From Pseudomonadota bacterium (GTDB lineage Bacteria > Pseudomonadota > Gammaproteobacteria > Burkholderiales > Burkholderiaceae_C): DNA of 5,168 nucleotides. A program made the translations under genes and the position numbers. Shown one piece after another: positions 1-5,106 of this stretch. Under the pieces are notes generated by a model that searched no databases, was not told the origin of the DNA, and was given only the letters and a program-made list of their open reading frames with translations. Each line of letters starts with the position of its first letter. Positions within the stretch are counted from its first letter, which is position 1. The DNA lies in the NCBI GenBank assembly GCA_030918015.1, contig JAUPTP010000219.1, positions 1 through 5,168 on the forward strand. Direction: 5' to 3'.

Positions 1-593
1 ACCACCCGATCCACCTGCACGGCCACGAGTTCGAGGTCACCGGCACCGACGGCGGCCCGGTGCCGAAGTCGGCGCGCTGGCCGGAGGTGACGACCGACAT
101 CGCGGTCGGCCAGATGCGCCAGGTGGAGTTCATCGCCAGCGAGGAAGGCGACTGGGCCTTCCACTGCCACAAGAGCCACCACACGATGAACGCGATGGGC
201 CACGACGTGCCGACGATGATCGGCGTCGACCACAGCGGTCTGGCGCGCAAGATCACGAAGCTGATCCCCGGCTACATGGCCATGGGCGAGCGCGGCATGG
301 CCGACATGGGCGAGATGGAGATGCCGCTGCCCGACAACACCGCGCCGATGATGACCGGCCAGGGGCCGTTCGGCGGCGTCGAGATGGGCGGCATGTTCAG
401 CATCCTGAAGGTCCGCCGCGACCAGAAGCCGGGCGACTACCGCGACCCCGGCTGGTTCGCGCACCCGAAGGGCACTGTCGCCCATGAATGGACCGGCGCG
501 CCGCTGGCCGAGCCGGCGCGCGCGCCCGCGCCGGCCGGCGACGCCACGATGAACGCCCGCAAGCCCGAAGGAGGCCGCCATGACCCCCACTGA
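1..593 (+). CDS. Multicopper oxidase, C-terminal part (5' end outside window)
   Basis: This is the last 196 codons of a periplasmic-type multicopper oxidase. The reading frame is open from base 3 to the TGA at 591-593. Two copper-site signatures are intact. HPIHLHGH lies at bases 3-26, and HCHKSHHTMNAM at bases 162-197 fits HCHxxxHxxxxM, supplying the type 1 Cys, His and axial Met plus type 3 His ligands. This is therefore the third cupredoxin domain, which in the family passes electrons from Cu(I) or another substrate to the trinuclear O2 site. A Met-rich stretch follows (bases 276-395, 10 Met in 40 residues), then a Pro/Ala-rich tail. The cupredoxin and CusF-like genes downstream point to copper resistance or Cu(I) oxidation. 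The N-terminus, signal peptide and first two domains cannot be seen, so CopA/PcoA versus another subfamily is undecided and no symbol is given. Confidence 0.93.
   Translation, partial: HPIHLHGHEFEVTGTDGGPVPKSARWPEVTTDIAVGQMRQVEFIASEEGDWAFHCHKSHHTMNAMGHDVPTMIGVDHSGLARKITKLIPGYMAMGERGMADMGEMEMPLPDNTAPMMTGQGPFGGVEMGGMFSILKVRRDQKPGDYRDPGWFAHPKGTVAHEWTGAPLAEPARAPAPAGDATMNARKPEGGRHDPH
512..535. repeat. Perfect 9-bp inverted repeat inside the oxidase tail
   Basis: GCCGGCGCG at 512-520 and CGCGCCGGC at 527-535 are exact reverse complements around a 6-base loop (CGCGCC). The repeat sits in the codons of the Pro/Ala-rich tail, 44 bases before the start codon of the next gene. It could form a stable mRNA hairpin within the copper operon. 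In DNA this GC-rich such a repeat may also arise by chance from Ala/Arg/Pro codons. Confidence 0.5.
568..574 (+). promoter_or_regulatory. Ribosome binding site of the cupredoxin gene
   Basis: AAGGAGG is a full match to the anti-Shine-Dalgarno core and lies 5 bases before the ATG at 580. It is inside the last codons of the multicopper oxidase. It fixes the cupredoxin start and shows that this gene begins before its neighbour ends. Confidence 0.85.
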
Positions 594-1092
594 TCGACGC
601 GCCGCCTGGCTCCTGGCCGGCGCCCTGCTGGGCCTGGCCCCGGCCCTGCCCGCCGTCGCCCACGGCGACTCGGCCCACGCCTCGGCGGGGCCGGTGCGCA
701 AGGAACAGAAGGACTGGGGCATCGCCGCCGAAGGCCGCCAGGCCCGGCGCACGATCACCGTCTCGATGGGCGACGACATGCGCTTCCGGCCCGCCCGGAT
801 CGAGGTGCGCGAGGGCGAGACGGTGCGCCTGCGCATCCGCAACACCGGCCGCACGATGCACGAGTTCGTGCTGGGCACGCCCGAGGAGCTGGCCGCGCAC
901 GCCGAGCTGATGAAGAAGTTCCCCGACATGCAGCACGACGAGCCCTACATGGCGCATGTGCCGCCGGGCCGCACCGGCGAGATCGTCTGGACCTTCAACC
1001 GCGCGGGCGACTTCCGCTTCGCCTGCCTGATCGCCGGGCATTTCGATGCCGGCATGGTGGGCGACCTGCGCGTCATCCCCGCCCCCCGCTGA
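580..1092 (+). CDS. Secreted cupredoxin-family (type 1 copper) protein
   Basis: A 170-residue exported blue-copper-like protein. Residues 1-27 form a signal peptide: arginines near the N-terminus, a Leu/Ala-rich core, and likely cleavage after AVA27. The mature protein would begin HGDSAH. The cupredoxin domain covers about residues 57-167. Likely type 1 copper ligands are His94 (in MHEF), Cys149, His154 and Met159 (CLIAGHFDAGM, a Cx4Hx4M spacing close to that of azurin). Between His94 and Cys149 lies a Met/His-bearing insertion (about 102-126: HAELMKKF, DMQHDEPYMAH) that could hold extra copper. The start is set by a perfect AAGGAGG and overlaps the oxidase stop by 14 bases, so translational coupling is likely. 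The product may be an electron-transfer or copper-carrier partner of the oxidase; that role is inferred from context. The closest family as I remember it is the uncharacterised copper-binding cupredoxins near copper-resistance genes. Confidence 0.9.
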   Translation: MTPTDRRAAWLLAGALLGLAPALPAVAHGDSAHASAGPVRKEQKDWGIAAEGRQARRTITVSMGDDMRFRPARIEVREGETVRLRIRNTGRTMHEFVLGTPEELAAHAELMKKFPDMQHDEPYMAHVPPGRTGEIVWTFNRAGDFRFACLIAGHFDAGMVGDLRVIPAPR

Positions 1093-1109
1093 ACCGTTCT
1101 CAACCCTGC

Positions 1110-1115
1110 AAGGAG
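1110..1115 (+). promoter_or_regulatory. Ribosome binding site of the CusF-like gene
   Basis: AAGGAG lies 9 bases before the ATG at 1125, within the 32-base gap after the cupredoxin stop. It supports this start and independent translation initiation within the same transcript. No promoter-like sequence is visible in the short gap. Confidence 0.75.
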
Positions 1116-1124
1116 CCCTCGCTC

Positions 1125-1412
1125 ATGAACCGCTGGATCGCTGTCACCGCCCTCGCCGCCTCTGCCCTCGCCGCCGTGCCGGCACGGGCACAGAGCACCG
1201 ACGCCGAGGTGCTGAAGATCGACAAGCCGCAGCAGAAGATCACGCTCAGGCATGGCGAGATCAAGAACCTCGACATGCCCCCGATGACGATGGTCTTCCG
1301 CGCCCAGGACGCCGCGATGCTCGACGCCGTGAAGGTCGGCGACAAGGTGAAGTTCGACGCCGACAAGGTGGGCGGGCAGTACACGGTGACGAAGCTGGCG
1401 CCGGTGCGCTGA
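1125..1412 (+). CDS. CusF-like periplasmic copper-binding protein
   Basis: A 95-residue exported protein with a signal peptide (residues 1-22, likely cleavage after ARA22) and a small CusF-type beta-barrel domain (about 26-92). Aligned by eye with E. coli CusF, His43 falls at the Cu(I) ligand His36, and Met54 and Met56 (MPPMTM) fall at Met47 and Met49. Met51 takes the place of the capping Trp44. CusF is a periplasmic Cu(I)/Ag(I) metallochaperone that delivers metal to the CusCBA efflux pump. No pump gene is visible here, so this protein may instead serve the oxidase and cupredoxin encoded upstream, or a pump encoded elsewhere. It is the last gene of the + strand copper cassette, and its stop codon sits in the loop of a perfect hairpin. 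The symbol is left empty because the partner system is unknown. Confidence 0.9.
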   Translation: MNRWIAVTALAASALAAVPARAQSTDAEVLKIDKPQQKITLRHGEIKNLDMPPMTMVFRAQDAAMLDAVKVGDKVKFDADKVGGQYTVTKLAPVR

Positions 1413-1422
1413 GCGCACCGGC
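1400..1422. terminator. Candidate bidirectional terminator: 10-bp hairpin at a convergent gene junction
   Basis: GCCGGTGCGC (1400-1409) and GCGCACCGGC (1413-1422) are exact reverse complements, separated only by TGA (1410-1412), the stop codon of the CusF-like gene. The repeat lies between two convergent genes whose stop codons are 17 bases apart. A second, weaker hairpin follows (GGGGC 1424-1428 with GCCCC 1435-1439), overlapping the stop of the carboxypeptidase gene. There is no T-run on either side, so this is not a classic intrinsic terminator. It could halt polymerase together with Rho or protect 3' ends. Confidence 0.55.
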
Positions 1423-1429
1423 CGGGGCC

Positions 1430-2941
1430 TCAGCGCCCCAGGTAGCGCCGCTCCAGATGCGCGCGGAAGTGCGCCGGGTTCAGCGTCTCGCCGCTGGCGC
1501 GCCGGGTGAGTTCCGGCGTCGTCCAGCGCGCGCCCTGGCGCCAGATGTTCTCGCCCAGCCAGCCGAAGACCGGCGCGAGGTCGCCCGCGGCGATGCGCGC
1601 GTCCAGGTCGGGCGTCTGGCAGCGCATCGTGGCGAACCACTGCGCCGCGTACATCGCGCCCAGCGTGTAGCAGGGAAAGTAGCCGAACAGGCCCGAGGGC
1701 CAGTGCACGTCCTGCATCGGGCCGTCGCGGAAGTCGCCGCGGGTGTCGCGGCCCAGCCAGAGCGCCATCTTCTCGTCCCACAGCGCCGGGATGTCGTCGA
1801 TCTCGATCGCGCCCTCGATCAGCGCGCGCTCGATCTCGAAGCGCAGGATGACATGCGCCGGATAGGTCACCTCGTCGGCATCGACCCGGATCAGGCCGGG
1901 CTCGACCCGCGTGACCATGCGCGCCAGGTTCTCGGCCTCGAAGGCCGGCTGCGCGCCGAAATGCTCGACCAGCAGCGGCACCAGCTGCGCGACGAAGCCG
2001 GGATGGGCCCCGAGCTGCATCTCGAAGGACAGGCTCTGGCTCTCGTGCAGGCCGTAGGAGCGCGCGCGCGCCAGCGGCTGGCCCAGCCACTCGCGCGGCA
2101 GGTTCTGCTCGTAGCGGGCATGGCCGGTCTCGTGGACCGTGCCCATCAGGCTCTGCATCAGGTCGTCGAGGCGGTAGCGGGTGGTCAGGCGCACATCCTC
2201 GGGCACGCCGCCGGAGAAGGGGTGCGTGCTCTCGTCGAGCCGGCCGCCCTCGAAGTCGAAGTCGAGCCGGCGCATCACCGCCAGGCTCACGGCCTTCTGC
2301 TGCGCCAGCGGGAAGGGCCCGACCGGGCGGATCACCGCCGGCTCGGCCTGCTGGCGCTCGCGCACCTCGCGGATCAGCCCGGGCAGCCAGGCGCGCAGGT
2401 CGCTGAAGACGCGCTCGACCTCGGCGCTGGTCATGCCCGGCTCGAAGCGGTCGAGCAGCGCGTCGTAGGGCGCCAGACCGGTGGCCTCGGCCAGATGCAT
2501 CGCCTCCTCGCGGGCGACCTGCACCACCGGGCGGAAGTTCTCGACGAAGCCGGCCCAGTCGTTGGCCGGACGCTGCGTGCGCCAGGCGTGCTCGCAGCGC
2601 GCGGTGGCCAGCGCGCGGCGCTCGACCAGCGCGGCCGGCAGCGCATTGGCGGCGATCCAGTCGCGGCGCATCTCGCGCAGGTTGGCGCGCTGGTCGTCGG
2701 AGAGCGGCTCGCCCTCGGCGCGCGCCAGCAGATCGCGCAGCGCCGGGTCGGTGCGCTGGGCGTGCATCAGCGTCTCGAGCTCGGCCATCGCGGCGGCGCG
2801 GGCCTCGTTGCCCTTCGGGGGCATGTTGGCGGCCTGGTCCCAGCCGGCGATCGCACCGAGATGCTCGAGGCGGTGCAGGCGCCGGAAGCGGGCCTCGAGG
2901 TCGGCGTAGGCCGGGGTCGACACGGAATCGGGCGCGGGCAT
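1430..2941 (-). CDS. M32 family (Taq-type) metallocarboxypeptidase
   Basis: A complete 503-residue zinc (or cobalt) carboxypeptidase, the usual length for family M32. It should remove C-terminal residues from peptides in the cytoplasm; no signal peptide is seen. Family signatures appear in order: GWDQAANMP (33-41), DESTHPFSGG (236-245), the HExxH metal site HETGH (270-274), HESQSL (299-304) with Glu300 as the probable third metal ligand, IRVDADEVTYPAH (351-363), and GYFPCYTLGAMYAAQ (420-434). Glu271 is the expected catalytic base. All key residues are present, so it should be active. The start is supported by GGAGGAA 9 bases upstream. The gene lies 76 bases downstream of the yqaA-like gene on the same strand and converges on the copper cassette. 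Nothing links its function to copper. Confidence 0.95.
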   Translation of the reverse strand: MPAPDSVSTPAYADLEARFRRLHRLEHLGAIAGWDQAANMPPKGNEARAAAMAELETLMHAQRTDPALRDLLARAEGEPLSDDQRANLREMRRDWIAANALPAALVERRALATARCEHAWRTQRPANDWAGFVENFRPVVQVAREEAMHLAEATGLAPYDALLDRFEPGMTSAEVERVFSDLRAWLPGLIREVRERQQAEPAVIRPVGPFPLAQQKAVSLAVMRRLDFDFEGGRLDESTHPFSGGVPEDVRLTTRYRLDDLMQSLMGTVHETGHARYEQNLPREWLGQPLARARSYGLHESQSLSFEMQLGAHPGFVAQLVPLLVEHFGAQPAFEAENLARMVTRVEPGLIRVDADEVTYPAHVILRFEIERALIEGAIEIDDIPALWDEKMALWLGRDTRGDFRDGPMQDVHWPSGLFGYFPCYTLGAMYAAQWFATMRCQTPDLDARIAAGDLAPVFGWLGENIWRQGARWTTPELTRRASGETLNPAHFRAHLERRYLGR

Positions 2942-3017
2942 GGGACGGTTCCTCCGAAGCAGACTTGAAATGGAATTTTTGACTCCGACACTGTAGCCGC
3001 CCCAGGTCAGGCACGGA
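2942..3017 (-). promoter_or_regulatory. Intergenic region before the carboxypeptidase gene: strong RBS and AT-rich patch
   Basis: On the - strand GGAGGAA (2949-2955 read in reverse) provides a strong ribosome binding site 9 bases from the ATG at 2941. An AT-rich patch at about 2964-2981 stands out from the GC-rich surroundings and could be part of a promoter. I could not find a convincing pair of -35 and -10 hexamers, so read-through from the yqaA-like gene remains as likely as a separate promoter. Confidence 0.5.
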
Positions 3018-3503
3018 TCACGGCGTGAACTGCCCCGGAAAGACCCACAGCAGCGCGGCCGTCATCACCAGGTAGCGGCCGAACTTGCCCACCGCCATCC
3101 AGAACACGCAGGGCCAGAAGGGCAGACGCAGCCAGCCGGCGACCGCGCACAGCGGGTCGCCCACCACCGGCAGCCAGCTCAGCAGGCAGGCGGGCGGGCC
3201 GAAGCGGCGCAGCAGCCGCAGCGCGCGGTGCTCGGCCACCGGGCCGTCGTGCATCTGCTCGTAGGCCTTCTCGGCCCCGAAGCCCATCCACCAGGTGATG
3301 GCCCCGCCGATCGTGTTGCCGGCGGTGGCCACCCCCACCGCCGGCCAGAAGAGCGCCGGATCGAGCTTGACCAGGCCGAAGACCGCCGGCTCCGAGCCCA
3401 GCGGCAGCAGCGTGGCCGAGATCAGCGAGACGACGAAGACGGTGCTCAGGCCGAACTTCGGCAGGGCCAGCGCAGCCAGCAGGGACTCGATCCAGATTTC
3501 CAT
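3018..3503 (-). CDS. yqaA: YqaA-type DedA/VTT family inner-membrane protein
   Basis: A 161-residue integral membrane protein. It starts MEIWIESL and has hydrophobic segments at about residues 18-45, 51-75, 103-124 and 127-156. Features of the YqaA branch of the DedA (SNARE-associated/VTT) family are visible: SLISATLLPLGSEPA (26-40), the glycine-rich AGNTIGG (61-67), LLSWLPVVGDPLCAVAGW (107-124) and a C-terminal WVFPGQFTP. DedA proteins are linked to lipid carrier recycling and membrane homeostasis; the substrate of YqaA members is not known to me. The frame stays open to a GTG at 3548, but the 15 extra residues are Arg/Gly-rich and unlike the family, so the ATG at 3503 was chosen. Neither start has a clear Shine-Dalgarno sequence. 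The gene is divergent from dusB and lies upstream of the carboxypeptidase gene on the same strand. Confidence 0.88.
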   Translation of the reverse strand: MEIWIESLLAALALPKFGLSTVFVVSLISATLLPLGSEPAVFGLVKLDPALFWPAVGVATAGNTIGGAITWWMGFGAEKAYEQMHDGPVAEHRALRLLRRFGPPACLLSWLPVVGDPLCAVAGWLRLPFWPCVFWMAVGKFGRYLVMTAALLWVFPGQFTP

Positions 3504-3674
3504 GCCGCGGATTCTGCGCGAGCCGGCCTGAGGCCGCAGCCCCCGCACCAGCCGACCCCGGCGCGGCAGGACACGGGTTCGGCCCCGCTATACTCTGCCT
3601 CCTTTTTCAGCAGTTTCCGGTCTCGCACGCCTTCGTGCCGCCCGTCCGGCCCCGACCCCTTCCTGTTTGCCCCG
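3504..3674 (+). promoter_or_regulatory. Divergent intergenic region with dusB-fis promoter and leader
   Basis: This 171-bp region separates the yqaA-like gene from dusB. TATACT at 3589-3594 matches the sigma-70 -10 consensus at 5 of 6 positions. The -35 is weak: the best candidate, AGGACA at 3568-3573, matches 4 of 6 and leaves a short 15-base spacer. Transcription would begin near 3601, giving a leader of about 75 bases that is pyrimidine-rich, contains a small hairpin (GCACG 3625-3629 with CGTGC 3634-3638) and has no Shine-Dalgarno sequence before the dusB ATG. A promoter in this position would drive dusB and fis together, as in E. coli. No promoter was found for the - strand gene. Confidence 0.6.
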
Positions 3675-4715
3675 ATGCGCATCGGTCCCCACGAGTTGCC
3701 CAATCGCCTGTTCGTCGCGCCGATGGCCGGCGTGACCGACCGGCCGTTCCGCCAGCTGTGCAAGCGGCTCGGCGCGGGCCATGCCGTCAGCGAGATGGTG
3801 ACCTCGCGCGCCGAGCTGTGGAGCAGCCTGAAGACCTCCCGGCGCCTCAACCACGACGGCGAGTCCGCGCCGATCGCGGTGCAGATCGCCGGCACCGACG
3901 CCGAGATGATGGCCGAGGCCGCGCGCTACAACATCGAGCGCGGCGCGCAGATCATCGACATCAACATGGGCTGCCCGGCCAAGAAGGTCTGCAACAAGTG
4001 GGCCGGCTCGGCGCTGATGCAGGACGAGGCGCTGGCGCTGGACATCGTCGCGGCGGTGGTCGAGGCCAGCGCGCCGCACGGCGTGCCGGTGACCTTGAAG
4101 ATGCGCACCGGCTGGTGCCAGCAGGCCCGCAATGCGGTGACAATCGCGCGCGGTGCCGAGGCGCGTGGCGTCGCGATGGTCACGGTGCACGGCCGCACCC
4201 GCGAGCAGGGCTACAGCGGCCAGGCCGAATACGAGACGATCGCCGCGGTGAAGGCCGCGCTGTCCATCCCCGTGTGCGCCAACGGCGACATCGACGGCCC
4301 GGAGAAGGCGCGCGACGTGCTGGCGGCCACCGGCGCCGACGCGATCATGATCGGTCGCGCCGCGCAGGGGCGGCCCTGGATCTTCCAGGAGATCGCGCAT
4401 TTCCTGGCCACCGGCGAGCGTGCCGCGCCGCCCGAGACGCTGCAGGTGCGCGAGTGGCTGCTCGAGCATCTGGAGGACCACTACGGCCTCTACGGCGAAC
4501 TCGCCGGCCTGCGCACCGCGCGCAAGCACATCGGCTGGGCGGTGCACGGCCTGCCCGGCGGCGAGGACTTCCGCCGCCGCATGAACCGCATCGAGAGCAC
4601 CGCCGAACAGTCCCGCGCGGTGCATGACTTCCTGGGCGAGCTCGCCGACGCGCATCCGCGCTGGCCTGACGCCGCCCCGCTCCCCGCAGAACCCGTCGAC
4701 GCCCTGGCGGCATGA
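3675..4715 (+). CDS. dusB: tRNA dihydrouridine synthase DusB
   Basis: A 346-residue FMN enzyme that reduces uridine to dihydrouridine in the D-loop of tRNA, using NADPH; E. coli DusB modifies position 17. The TIM barrel starts with MRIG, as in E. coli DusB. Visible motifs are APMAGVTDRPF (15-25, FMN binding), INMGCPAKKV (96-105) with catalytic Cys100, Lys142 in LKMRTGW, His172 in VHGRTR, NGDI (203-206), and GRAAQGRPWIF (227-237, FMN phosphate). The helical tRNA-binding domain covers about 255-325. A Pro/Ala-rich tail of about 20 residues follows. The frame is open further upstream, but this ATG agrees with the family start, although no Shine-Dalgarno sequence precedes it. The stop overlaps the first fis ATG by 4 bases (ATGA), matching the conserved dusB-fis operon. 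Confidence 0.96.
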   Translation: MRIGPHELPNRLFVAPMAGVTDRPFRQLCKRLGAGHAVSEMVTSRAELWSSLKTSRRLNHDGESAPIAVQIAGTDAEMMAEAARYNIERGAQIIDINMGCPAKKVCNKWAGSALMQDEALALDIVAAVVEASAPHGVPVTLKMRTGWCQQARNAVTIARGAEARGVAMVTVHGRTREQGYSGQAEYETIAAVKAALSIPVCANGDIDGPEKARDVLAATGADAIMIGRAAQGRPWIFQEIAHFLATGERAAPPETLQVREWLLEHLEDHYGLYGELAGLRTARKHIGWAVHGLPGGEDFRRRMNRIESTAEQSRAVHDFLGELADAHPRWPDAAPLPAEPVDALAA

Positions 4716-5053
4716 CCCCCATGAACGACATGAGCATCAGCGCCCTGACCTCCCTGACGGCCGCCCTGGCGGTCGATGCGGCCGACGCCGTGGTGGCGGA
4801 GCCGCCCGCCGCGACGCCGGCCGGCAACCCGATCGACCAGTCGATCCGCGCCACGCTCGGAACCTATTTCGACGACCTCGACGGCACCACGCCGCATGGT
4901 CTCTACGACATGGTCATCAAGGCCGTCGAGCGCCCGCTGCTCGACGTCGTGATGGCGCGCGCCGACGGCAACCAGAGCCGCGCCGCCGAATGGCTCGGCA
5001 TCAACCGCAACACGCTGCGCCGCAAGCTGGTCGAGCACCGGCTGATCGACTGA
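4712..5053 (+). CDS. fis: Fis family nucleoid-associated regulator
   Basis: A 113-codon frame for Fis, a homodimeric DNA-bending protein that shapes the nucleoid and activates rRNA and other growth-related promoters. The Fis core begins near residue 39 (NPIDQSIRATLGTYF), followed by the dimer helices (LYDMVIKAVERPLLDVVM, 64-81) and the helix-turn-helix (about 87-107), with NQSRAAEWLGINRNTLRRKL at 87-106. Residues 1-38 are an Ala/Pro-rich extension not expected for betaproteobacterial Fis, which as I recall is about 75-80 residues. Possible starts are ATG 4712 (overlapping the dusB stop as ATGA), ATG 4721, ATG 4730 and the tandem GTGs at 4790 and 4793. None has a good Shine-Dalgarno sequence. 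The first was chosen for coupling to dusB, but the true start is uncertain. The core and function are secure. Confidence 0.92.
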   Translation: MTPMNDMSISALTSLTAALAVDAADAVVAEPPAATPAGNPIDQSIRATLGTYFDDLDGTTPHGLYDMVIKAVERPLLDVVMARADGNQSRAAEWLGINRNTLRRKLVEHRLID

Positions 5054-5106
5054 TCCGCCCGGCCGCCCCCGCCCTTCCCCGATTCCCCACCGATCGTCAT
5101 CCCACC
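5054..5106 (+). other. C-rich, G-poor spacer between fis and purH
   Basis: Of the 53 bases, 32 are C and only 8 are G. I see no hairpin, T-run or Shine-Dalgarno sequence. Such C>G bias on the transcript strand is the composition favoured by Rho, so this may be a Rho loading or attenuation region between the dusB-fis unit and purH. It could also simply be a purH leader. No promoter hexamers were recognised. Confidence 0.35.

Noticed and set aside
2058..2071. A run of alternating CG (possible Z-DNA) within the carboxypeptidase gene.
   Set aside because: It simply encodes an Arg/Ala-rich stretch (ARARSYG) with GC-rich codons. There is no sign of a functional repeat.
1046..2968. A 640-codon open frame on the + strand antisense to the carboxypeptidase gene.
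   Set aside because: Its composition (Ala, Gln, Arg, His, Leu-rich) is what the antisense of a GC-rich gene gives. No family motif is visible, and the opposite strand encodes a complete M32 enzyme.
2979..2984. TTGACT on the + strand, resembling a -35 hexamer.
   Set aside because: There is no -10 hexamer at a suitable distance and no + strand gene downstream before dusB, 690 bases away.
945..3014. A 689-codon open frame on the - strand spanning the copper genes and the carboxypeptidase gene.
   Set aside because: It is rich in Arg/Ala/Pro/Gly with no recognisable domain and overlaps genes with intact catalytic motifs in other frames. Long empty frames of this kind are expected in DNA with very high GC at third codon positions.
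3504..3548. A longer start (GTG 3548) for the yqaA-like gene.
   Set aside because: The added 15 residues are Arg/Gly-rich and not family-like, and they have no ribosome binding site. The hydrophobic family start follows the ATG at 3503.
3228..3674. An N-terminal extension of 149 codons in frame with dusB.
   Set aside because: It overlaps the opposite-strand yqaA-like gene and the promoter region, and is unlike any Dus protein. The ATG at 3675 matches the E. coli DusB start exactly.
3588..4655. A 355-codon - strand frame and a 330-codon + strand frame overlapping dusB.
   Set aside because: Both are low-complexity shadows of dusB, whose motifs (APMAGVTD, MGCPAKKV, GRAAQGRPW) are intact in its own frame.
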